64,000 nucleotides of DNA from Paenibacillus sp. OVF10 (GTDB lineage: Bacteria > Bacillota > Bacilli > Paenibacillales > Paenibacillaceae), in contig CP094668.1 of assembly GCA_022836915.1 (NCBI GenBank), positions 3,410,001 to 3,474,000 on the forward strand, written 5' to 3'. Both the position numbers and the translations under genes were made by a program. This document shows positions 56,976 to 64,000 of this stretch, one piece after another; the first letter of the stretch is position 1, and each line of letters starts with the position of its first letter. A model generated the notes under the pieces. It was not told the origin of the DNA, did no database searches, and was given only the letters and a program-made list of their open reading frames with translations.

Positions 56976-57983
56976 ATGAAACTGAGTGTACTCGAACATG
57001 GACATATCAATGAAGGACGAAGTGTACAGGATACGCTGCAGGAAACGGTGAAACTCGCACAACATGCGGATCAATTGGGGTACTCCCGTTTCTGGATGTC
57101 GGAGCATCACGGTAGTGGTGCGCTGTCTTTCTCCAGTCCTGAAGTTATGATTGCACATGTGGCTGCACATACGGATCGGATTCGCGTAGGTTCCGGTGGC
57201 GTTATGCTGCCTCATTATAGTGCCTATAAGGTTGCGGAGAATTTCCGTCTGCTGGAAGCTTTGCATCCGGGGCGGATTGACCTGGGGATTGGCAGAGCAC
57301 CAGGCGGCATGCCGATTGCAAGCAGAGCTCTGAATGAAGGGAAATCATCGAATGTACAATTCTTTCCTCAACAGATCGCGGATCTGGGCGGATATTTCCA
57401 CGAGCAGTTGCCCGAGGATCATCGGTTTGCATCTCTGGTAGCCGGACCATCGGTTCCAACGGTACCAGAAGTGTGGTTGCTGGGTTCCAGCTCTGAAGGT
57501 GCAAGAATTGCTGCGGCACAAGGGACATCGTATGCGTTTGCCCAATTCTTCGGAACACCAGGCGGCGAAGAAGCGATGAAACATTACCGCAGACATTTCA
57601 AGCCGTCCATCCTGAATGACAAACCACATTCAATGATTGCTGTCTCGGCATTCTGCGCGGAGACAGAGGAGGAAGCCACTGAACTGGCGCGCAGCAATGA
57701 ACTTTTCTTCCTGCGCCTCGGACGAGGTCTTGAACAAAGTTCCTTCCCATCCCTGGAGACGGTGAACAACTATCCATTCACAGCGATGGAGATGGAACAG
57801 ATCCGTCAACGTCGTTCTTTTTCCATCGTGGGAACACCAGATCAGGTGAAAGACAAAATTACCGCAATGGCAGAACGCCATGAAGCAGATGAAGTCATTA
57901 TTGCATCAGCGGTTCATTCGTTTGAAGCACGTCTGCGCTCATTTGGCTTGATTGCAGAAGCCTTTGGACTCAAGCAGGACTAA
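56976..57983 (+). CDS. Luciferase-like (LLM class) flavin monooxygenase
   Basis: 335-residue TIM-barrel flavoprotein of the bacterial luciferase superfamily. LGYSRFWMSEHHGSGALSFS, RIRVGSGGVMLPHYSAYKVA and HPGRIDLGIGRAPGG are the standard segments of the YwcH/YtmO-like group, and VGTPDQVKDKITAM closes the barrel. It uses FMNH2 and oxygen; the substrate is unknown. ATG 56976 has GAGAGG about 10 bases upstream. The gene is followed by an imperfect hairpin at about 58020-58043. Confidence 0.9.
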   Translation: MKLSVLEHGHINEGRSVQDTLQETVKLAQHADQLGYSRFWMSEHHGSGALSFSSPEVMIAHVAAHTDRIRVGSGGVMLPHYSAYKVAENFRLLEALHPGRIDLGIGRAPGGMPIASRALNEGKSSNVQFFPQQIADLGGYFHEQLPEDHRFASLVAGPSVPTVPEVWLLGSSSEGARIAAAQGTSYAFAQFFGTPGGEEAMKHYRRHFKPSILNDKPHSMIAVSAFCAETEEEATELARSNELFFLRLGRGLEQSSFPSLETVNNYPFTAMEMEQIRQRRSFSIVGTPDQVKDKITAMAERHEADEVIIASAVHSFEARLRSFGLIAEAFGLKQD

Positions 57984-58082
57984 TGGTAAGCAAGCGGGAA
58001 TAACTACTCTAAACAGACTGGAATCTTGCTCATGCAAGGTTCCGGTTATACTCTTGCGTGATCAGGGAGAGGAGAGATTCAC

Positions 58083-58867
58083 ATGCGCAGATGTGTCATT
58101 AGTGATATTCATGGCTGTTACGATGAATTTAATGCACTGCTTAAGCTTGCAGATTATAATCCGCAGCAGGATGAATTGATTTTACTTGGTGATTATGTGG
58201 ATCGCGGTCCAAGTAGCAGACAGGTCATCGAACAGATTATGCAGCTTCAGCAACAGCACCATATTATTGTGATTAAAGGCAATCACGATGCCATGATGGT
58301 CAAGGCGTTAACTCAGGATGTTGAGCAATATGATCAACACTGGATTCGTAACGGCGGACTACAGACGATGGCAAGTTATCTGGATCTGGAGCTTACTTAT
58401 GATGAGCAACAGATAGATTGGGAAGCTTATGGTGAAGCCAAACAGTGGATACGTACACACTATGAACACCATCTTCGTTTTCTGGAACAGCTTCCGCTGG
58501 TGTACGAGATTCCGGGTTATATTTTTGTGCATGCCGGGATCAACCCTGACATTGAGGATTGGAGAAACCAGTCCGAGCGGGACTTCATTTGGATTCGTGA
58601 ATCATTCTATTCCAGACCAACGACGATTAGAGAGACGGTCGTATTTGGCCACACCCCGTGAAGCATTTGCATGATGAGACAGGCATTTGGTTTGACCCGA
58701 GCGGAGACAAAATTGGCATTGACGGTGGTTGTGCCTACGGAGCGCAATTGAACCTGCTGGAGATTAGCGAAGACGGCAGTCTACAGACCTTTTTGTACGA
58801 CAAGGGCAGAGCGCGGAAGAGCCTGAGATTTAATGTTTTCGTTGCGTATCAGGGTTTCGTATGCTAA
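58083..58867 (+). CDS. Serine/threonine-type metallophosphatase, frameshifted
   Basis: Calcineurin-like phosphoesterase of the PrpE/PP1 kind. CVISDIHGCYDEF, LLGDYVDRGPSSRQV, IVIKGNHDAMMV and IFVHAGINPDI supply the two-metal site in order. The frame breaks in CCCC at 58654-58657; a fifth C gives VVFGHTPVKHLHDETGIWFD and IGIDGGCAYGAQLNLLEI, the conserved end, for 261 residues. Cytoplasmic. ATG 58083 follows GAGAGGAGAG. It lies alone; about 220 bases without a gene follow. Confidence 0.9.
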
Positions 58868-59089
58868 TTTTATAAGGTTGTACGATGAATAAATACGATA
58901 CATATCATATCGACTTGAGGGTAATGAACCAAGTTTGGCTATTTTCCAAAATGACTTACCTGAGAATGATTTGCAATCAATTCGCTGTAAAAGGATTGGA
59001 ATTAAGCCTTATTAGCGCTATAATCATTAGGGTATGATTAAAATATGACATGTATTATTCTAAATGAGAATTGACGGAGGGCTATAAAT

Positions 59090-60022
59090 ATGGAGAAAGC
59101 GTTAATCTTCGGTCACAAAAATCCCGACACGGATACGATCTGTTCGGCAATCGCCTATGCGGATCTGAAAACAAAGTTGGGTCAGGACGTTGAAGCTGTG
59201 CGTCTCGGCGAAGTCAATGGTGAAACCCAGTTCGCACTGGATCAATTCAAAATCGCAGCACCACGTCTGATTAAAACAGCTGCAAATGAAGTAAACAAAG
59301 TTATTCTGGTTGACCACAACGAGCGTCAGCAAAGTGTAAGCGATATTGAGGAAGTGACTGTCGTTGAAGTTATTGACCATCACCGTATTGCTAACTTTGA
59401 GACAAGTGGACCTCTGTATTTCCGTGCAGAGCCTGTAGGTTGTACAGCAACCATTTTGAATAAAATGTACAAAGAAAATGGCATCGAAGTGAGTGCACCA
59501 ATTGCTGGCCTGATGTTGTCTGCCATTATCTCCGATTCCCTGTTGTTCAAATCCCCGACTTGCACAGAGCAGGACGTAGCCGCTGCGCGTGAACTGGCTG
59601 TTATTGCTGGTGTAGATGCAGACAGCTATGGTCTGGACATGCTGAAAGCCGGCGCGGATCTGAGCAAAAAAACAATTGCTGAACTAATTTCCCTGGATGC
59701 AAAAGAATTTGTAATGGGTCAATCCAAAGTGGAAATTGCACAGGTTAATGCCGTTGACGTGAATGATGTTCTCGTGAAGCAACCTGAGCTTGAAGCCGCT
59801 ATTGATGCAATCATTTCCAGCAAAGGTCTCGACCTGTTTGTATTTGTCTTAACAGACATTCTGAACAACGATTCTGTAGCTTTGGCATATGGTACATCCA
59901 CTAAAGCCGTGGAGAAAGCCTACAATGTGACGCTGTCTGATAGCAGAGCTATCTTGAAAGGCGTAGTATCACGCAAATCACAAATTGTACCGGTTCTGAC
60001 GGAAGCATTCAACACGCTGTAA
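59090..60022 (+). CDS. ppaC: Manganese-dependent inorganic pyrophosphatase
   Basis: 310 residues, DHH superfamily family II pyrophosphatase. [19 protein letters not shown] and [12 protein letters not shown] bind the metals, the [11 protein letters not shown] segment follows, and [12 protein letters not shown] is the C-terminal substrate loop. It hydrolyses pyrophosphate to drive biosynthesis. ACGGAGGGC precedes ATG 59090. The promoter region may include the AT-rich stretch at 58900-59060. A terminator closes the gene. Confidence 0.96.
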   Translation: MEKALIFGHKNPDTDTICSAIAYADLKTKLGQDVEAVRLGEVNGETQFALDQFKIAAPRLIKTAANEVNKVILVDHNERQQSVSDIEEVTVVEVIDHHRIANFETSGPLYFRAEPVGCTATILNKMYKENGIEVSAPIAGLMLSAIISDSLLFKSPTCTEQDVAAARELAVIAGVDADSYGLDMLKAGADLSKKTIAELISLDAKEFVMGQSKVEIAQVNAVDVNDVLVKQPELEAAIDAIISSKGLDLFVFVLTDILNNDSVALAYGTSTKAVEKAYNVTLSDSRAILKGVVSRKSQIVPVLTEAFNTL

Positions 60023-60084
60023 ATCAAACCGATTGGCATATTCATACGCTGATATGTATTACAAATAAGTAGCAACACCATCCT

Positions 60085-60122
60085 AGCCTGCTCTGATCCG
60101 TAAATGGTCAGGACAGGCTTTT
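60085..60122 (+). terminator. Terminator of ppaC
   Basis: AGCCTGCTCTGA pairs with TCAGGACAGGCT, with one mismatch, followed by T residues. Confidence 0.85.
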
Positions 60123-60142
60123 GATGTAGAGGAGGAAGAATC

Positions 60143-60634
60143 ATGATTAAAAATGAAAAGATCAAAGCGGCCGAAGTGCAGCTCACCGGCCTAAATGGTG
60201 AAGATCTGGGTGTGATGTCAACGCAGGAAGCACTTCTACTTGCGAAGCAACATAAAGTAGATCTGGTGTGCTTGTCCTTGATGACAAGTCCACCGCCATG
60301 CAAGCTGATTGGAGCTGGAGCGGCCAAAGCAGAAGCGCAGCAGGCGAAGAAAAAAGCGAGTAAATCCCCCGATAAACGTAAAGTAAAGGAAATTCGCTTG
60401 AACCTTGCGATGGAGGATCACGACCGGGATACGAAGCAATCTCAGGCGGAGCGCATTCTGAAGAAGGGTGATTCGGTAAAACTCGTCATCCAGGTGCATG
60501 GAGCCAAAGAAGGAGTTGCAGGCAAGGAGTGGGCTGAGCAACTGAGCAAATCGCTGGCTGAATTCGGTAGCAAAACGACAGGTGTTCAGGTAAGTGGTAA
60601 ACAGGTTGTTGTGCAACTGGACCCTAATGCGTAA
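60143..60634 (+). CDS. Divergent translation initiation factor IF-3 paralogue
   Basis: 163 residues with IF-3 order: an N-terminal domain IKNEKIKAAEVQLTGLNGED then MSTQEALLLAKQHKVDLVCL, a lysine-rich linker (AKKKASKSPDKRKVKEIRLN) and a C-terminal domain DHDRDTKQSQAERILKKGDS. Canonical IF-3 has PPVCRIMDYGKFRYE; here it is PPPCKLIGAGAAKAE, and several conserved arginines are replaced. It also lacks the usual rpmI-rplT neighbours, so the housekeeping infC is expected elsewhere. It may modulate ribosomes under some condition. GAGGAGG lies eight bases before ATG 60143. Confidence 0.8.
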   Translation: MIKNEKIKAAEVQLTGLNGEDLGVMSTQEALLLAKQHKVDLVCLSLMTSPPPCKLIGAGAAKAEAQQAKKKASKSPDKRKVKEIRLNLAMEDHDRDTKQSQAERILKKGDSVKLVIQVHGAKEGVAGKEWAEQLSKSLAEFGSKTTGVQVSGKQVVVQLDPNA

Positions 60635-60709
60635 ACTGCCTGGAGCGATCCTCGGTGTAGCACAAAGGTAACGAATGTCGATACAGTAATGATTTTTTGG
60701 ATGTAAAGA

Positions 60710-60757
60710 AAGCCCAATGAGGTGGCAGGTTAACTGCTGCTGTATTGGGCTTGTTTG
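60710..60757. terminator. Terminator between the convergent IF-3-like and tgl genes
   Basis: AAGCCCAAT (60710-60718) is the exact inverse of ATTGGGCTT (60744-60752), with an inner CAG...CTG stem. Confidence 0.85.
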
Positions 60758-60817
60758 TCATCACTTGGATTGAGGTGTCGTCCAATTTAATGCAAAAGCC
60801 GTTTCTGTTCCAGTAGT

Positions 60818-61641
60818 TCAGCTGCGTAAATAACGGCTGCCACCAAGACGTACATATAACTGCCCAGGTAATACAGGCGTGGAACCAGCGGCCATATTAT
60901 TCTGGCTGTTTTTGGCGAATCGGGATAAATAAAAGAAGTCCGGATAGATCACCATATCCATTAAGTAGGCGGAGACCTGGCTACCTGGAACGCGGAACTG
61001 GTTCAGGGTACGTATAATTTCTTCGCCGCGTGCAATACCAATGCCATGACCATAATACCAGTTCTCACGCAGCATGAACGTATTCTCTCCCTGCCACTCG
61101 GGGTTTCCGGAGAAACATCCGGATTTTTGAAATACAGCACATCTCCTGGAAGGGCGGTTTCACTACCGTTTTTTTCGGTTAATCGCAGGTCACTGTCATA
61201 ATGCCAGTCGAAGAGTAACAGATTTCGAAACAGGGAATTAAAGGCGTCTTCGCGAATGCTTCCCAGCACGCCACCATACAGCACAATAACGGTAGCTGTT
61301 GCACATTCAAAGGCATATAAGTGTCCATTCCTCCAGATATCTCGGATACCGTCGGCGGGTGTCACGTTTGATCTTAGCTCGAACCCACCTTCCGCATTAC
61401 GATCCCAGTAGGCAGGATTACATCTGGATTTCTCAAAGGATGCAAAACTCACACCGCTTCGATCCAATCCTTCCGCTGCATCCACGAGAGAGCCCCTCAA
61501 GTCCCACTCAAAACGAAGATGATCCATGGATTGGTACACATACCTTGTAGGCCGATTCTGGAGTTGCTGTAACCAATGCCATTCAAAAGCAGACCATTCC
61601 AAGCGGTTCAGCTGGGCGGGTTGATTAGCAACAATGATCAT
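60818..61641 (-). CDS. tgl: Protein-glutamine gamma-glutamyltransferase (spore coat), frameshifted
   Basis: Transglutaminase that cross-links spore-coat proteins. The catalytic Cys is in FEKSRCNPAYWDRN. DVLYFKNPDVSPETPEWQGE is recovered when a fifth base is added to the C4 run (GGGG at 61100-61103 on the + strand), joining the halves into 274 residues; the downstream half has ENWYYGHGIGIARGEEII. GGAGG lies before ATG 61641 on the coding strand. It supports a spore-forming host. Convergent with the IF-3-like gene. Confidence 0.9.
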
Positions 61642-61913
61642 GATCCATAACCTCCGTTCCTATTCGAATATTCAACATTGTATAATCGGGAGAGCACGGG
61701 TATTGTGTAGTATATGACGTGATGTGTTCGAATTGGTATGTACACAATGAAAGTTGTCAGCATTCAAAATTAAAAATGTCGCTTCATGCAGGGATTTTGT
61801 CCGATCTCGTTTATCAATCATGGCATTTGGGGTAGTACTCTATAGATGAAGTTATGTTCAGGTCGATCTATTCATACGGAATACATTCGAATTCTCATAA
61901 AGGAGGACATGTA

Positions 61914-64000
61914 ATGTCGAAATCCATTACAGAGAGCCGATCTCTGTTCGAACAATTGTATACGCACGCACCAATCGGCATTGCTGTCGCATCGCATGTA
62001 AATGGACGGTGGTTGCAGCTTAATCCTGCATTTTGCGAGATGCTTGCATACAGTGAAGATGAACTGATCGATACTTCGGTCATACATATGATCTACGAAG
62101 AAGATCTGCATATGGAGGAATTCCGCAGCAAGTTTTGGGAAATGACCCATGAAACAAGTCCGATGTACGAGACGGAGGTTCGTCTGAAACGAAAGGACGG
62201 TTCGTTATTATGGGCAACCCTTAGAGCTTGCATTGTTAGGGATGAAACGAATGGTGAGCCCTTGTATTTGCTGGTACAAGCTGCTGATATTACGAAACAA
62301 AAAGATGCAGAGGAAATACTCATCGTGCAACGTAAGCAATTGGAAGAGAGCAGTCGTATCTCTCGCCTGCTGGCGGAGTCTTCATTAGATCTGATTGCAA
62401 TACATGATGCCGATTCTAGTCGTACATTTAAATATGTATCGAATGCATGTAAGAGCATGTTGGGCTATGAGCCAGAAGAAATTATAGGTAAGCCGGGAAC
62501 ATTTGTTATCTATCCGGAGGATGTGCCTATGGTTGAAGCGTACGTGGAAGAGCAGAGAAAGGGTCTGGCTCCCAAACGGATCAATTATCGTCTTTTACAT
62601 AAGGATGGATCTACGGTGTGGGCAGATACCATTACACATTATGTTTATGACAGTGCAGGTGAACTGATAGAGCTCGTCGCTGTAACCCGGGATATCACTG
62701 CCAGCCAGCAACAACAGTTAAGCATGCAGGAGTACAGATCGTTATTTGACTGTAATCCCCTAGGTGTGGCTTCTCTTGATCTGGAAGGCAATCTGCTGAA
62801 AGCCAATATGGGTCAGGAACAGTTGACAGGACACACCAAGGAGGAGCTGCTGAGTCGGCCTTTTGATCACCTCATTGATCCTGTGGATCTGGAGAAGACT
62901 CGATATCATTTTGAGGAAACGGTGAAGGGCAATGCACAGAGCTACGAGATAGGCTTAATTCACAAAAATGGGCAGCGAATTGAAACAAATGTGATTAATG
63001 TTCCTATTATACTTGAGGACAAAGTTGTCGGGGTCTACGGGATTACCAGTGACATTACAGAGTCCAAACGTTACGTCGAGGAAATCGAGAATCTTAGTTA
63101 TGAACGGGCATTGATATTGAATGGCATGTCTGAGGGTGTTATTGGACTGGACCTTGATGGGAATCTGAACTTTGCCAATCCAGCCGCTGCGGAGATCATG
63201 AACTTCTGTCCAAGTGAAATGAATGGCAAGCCCCTTGACCAGATGATGATCCAAATGCAGAGCGAAGGCATCCCCTACCCATCCAAGGAAACACCAATTC
63301 TACAGGCTGTTCGTGAGGGACGAGGTCTGCCGCGTACCGAATCCGTATTCTGGAGACAGGATGGATCCAGTTTCCTGGCGGAGTTCCAATTGAAGCCGAT
63401 TATGGATCAGGGTAGAACCCGCGGGGCAGTGTTGGTTTTCCGTGATATGACATCTGTTAAGGACATCATACGTGCCAAGGAAGCAGCAGAGCATGCAGAC
63501 CGGGCAAAGTCTGAGTTTCTCGCCATCATGAGTCATGAGCTTCGTACGCCCTTAAACGGCATCATGGGCATGGCCCATCTGTTAATGGAAACCGAGCTGG
63601 ATGATGAACAGAAAGGTTTTGCGGAAATCATGATTGATAGCGGCGAATCCCTTTTGTACATTTTGAACGAAATTTTGGATTTCAGCAAAATCGAAGCAGG
63701 CAAAATGGATCTTGAGCGCGCACCTGTAGATATTAAGGCGATGTTGGGTGGGGTGATCGAGCTGTTTGCACTGAAGGCATCAGAGAAAAATATTGAACTT
63801 TATTATGAAGTGTCGGATCACATTCCTGAACGCATTAGAGGGGATGAGACACGAATCCGGCAGATTTTGATTAATCTGGTGGGTAATGCCGTTAAATTCA
63901 CAGAGAAGGGCCGTATTATGGTGAGCGTAGGTGCTGATTTCTCAGATGAGCATGGTCAGGATAACCTGATGTTGACCTTTAAGGTGAGAGATACAGGGAT
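61914..64000 (+). CDS. Multi-PAS sensor histidine kinase, 3' end outside the window
   Basis: The frame stays open from ATG 61914 (AAAGGAGG seven bases upstream) to the window end, 695 residues so far. About four PAS units are seen: residues 12-125 (APIGIAVASHVNGRWLQLN; RLKRKDGSLLWATLR), 145-265 (YRLLHKDGSTVWADT), 275-390 and 400-510. The HisKA motif is FLAIMSHELRTPLNGIMGMA, with the N-box IRQILINLVGNAVKFTEKGR, then RDTGI at the edge. No membrane helix, so it is cytoplasmic. The HELRTPLNGIMG form is typical of hybrid kinases, so receiver domains may follow. Confidence 0.92.
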   Translation, partial: MSKSITESRSLFEQLYTHAPIGIAVASHVNGRWLQLNPAFCEMLAYSEDELIDTSVIHMIYEEDLHMEEFRSKFWEMTHETSPMYETEVRLKRKDGSLLWATLRACIVRDETNGEPLYLLVQAADITKQKDAEEILIVQRKQLEESSRISRLLAESSLDLIAIHDADSSRTFKYVSNACKSMLGYEPEEIIGKPGTFVIYPEDVPMVEAYVEEQRKGLAPKRINYRLLHKDGSTVWADTITHYVYDSAGELIELVAVTRDITASQQQQLSMQEYRSLFDCNPLGVASLDLEGNLLKANMGQEQLTGHTKEELLSRPFDHLIDPVDLEKTRYHFEETVKGNAQSYEIGLIHKNGQRIETNVINVPIILEDKVVGVYGITSDITESKRYVEEIENLSYERALILNGMSEGVIGLDLDGNLNFANPAAAEIMNFCPSEMNGKPLDQMMIQMQSEGIPYPSKETPILQAVREGRGLPRTESVFWRQDGSSFLAEFQLKPIMDQGRTRGAVLVFRDMTSVKDIIRAKEAAEHADRAKSEFLAIMSHELRTPLNGIMGMAHLLMETELDDEQKGFAEIMIDSGESLLYILNEILDFSKIEAGKMDLERAPVDIKAMLGGVIELFALKASEKNIELYYEVSDHIPERIRGDETRIRQILINLVGNAVKFTEKGRIMVSVGADFSDEHGQDNLMLTFKVRDTG

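Noticed and set aside
1..64000. Programmed frameshifting as the reason for the many G- and A-run breaks
   Set aside because: Too many unrelated housekeeping genes are affected, all in the same direction, with no shared slippery heptamer or downstream structure; run-length under-calling is simpler.

Overview
The window is from a spore-forming, low-to-mid GC Bacillota chromosome, most likely Paenibacillus. I infer this from the strong AGGAGG ribosome sites, a spore-coat transglutaminase (Tgl), lipoproteins with lipoboxes, a lipoteichoic-acid synthase with a QGNTSDAEF-type motif, LutABC, HxlAB/HxlR and a CYP102-type P450. It contains no rRNA, tRNA, CRISPR array, prophage or transposase gene. The window opens inside a DUF3243 gene and ends inside a multi-PAS histidine kinase.

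Layout. 1-5.2 kb: DUF3243 tail, anchored hypothetical protein, heme O synthase (ctaB), an inverted-repeat-bounded repeat element, TPR protein, LysR regulator and divergent EamA transporter. 5.3-9.2 kb: LacI-type regulator and GH2 beta-mannosidase with shared operator-like motifs. 9.2-14.2 kb: a cassette bounded by terminators, encoding a secreted methionine-rich protein, response regulator, histidine kinase with almost no extracellular loop, CcdA-type thiol transporter, TlpA-type thioredoxin lipoprotein and MsrA-MsrB fusion lipoprotein. I read it as a surface methionine-oxidation sensing and repair system, and it is the most interesting locus here. 14.3-16.3 kb: Fur-boxed AraC regulator and siderophore-binding lipoprotein. 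16.4-24.1 kb: snapalysin-like protease, divergent SRAP protein, Old Yellow Enzyme, DeoR, OsmC, DUF2062, AEC carrier and lactonase. 24.4-26.3 kb: formaldehyde assimilation (hxlA, hxlB, HxlR-type regulator). 26.4-35.5 kb: two more repeat copies, pepF, DUF2500, rhaB-DeoR, a repeat remnant, lutABC, and glutathione peroxidase with a PerR-like box. 35.8-39 kb: CYP102 P450-reductase. 39-48.4 kb: hypothetical proteins, Gfo/Idh/MocA oxidoreductase, AraC, RidA, GNAT, aminoglycoside-phosphotransferase-like kinase, large methyltransferase, histidine phosphatase and DEDDh exonuclease. 48.5-51.4 kb: a second Fur-boxed binding lipoprotein plus an AraC regulator fused to a binding-protein domain. 51.5-64 kb: small secreted protein and a gene remnant, PPDK homologue lacking its swivelling His domain, LTA synthase, luciferase-like monooxygenase, Ser/Thr-type phosphatase, Mn pyrophosphatase, divergent IF-3 paralogue, Tgl and PAS kinase.

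Quality warning. About twenty genes are broken by single-base losses, and nearly all lie in homopolymers: GGGG where the frame needs GGGGG, GGGGG where it needs GGGGGG, AAAAAA where it needs AAAAAAA. All are losses and restoring one base restores a conserved protein, so I treat them as sequencing or assembly under-calls. Gene spans below join the two halves, and the site is given in each entry.
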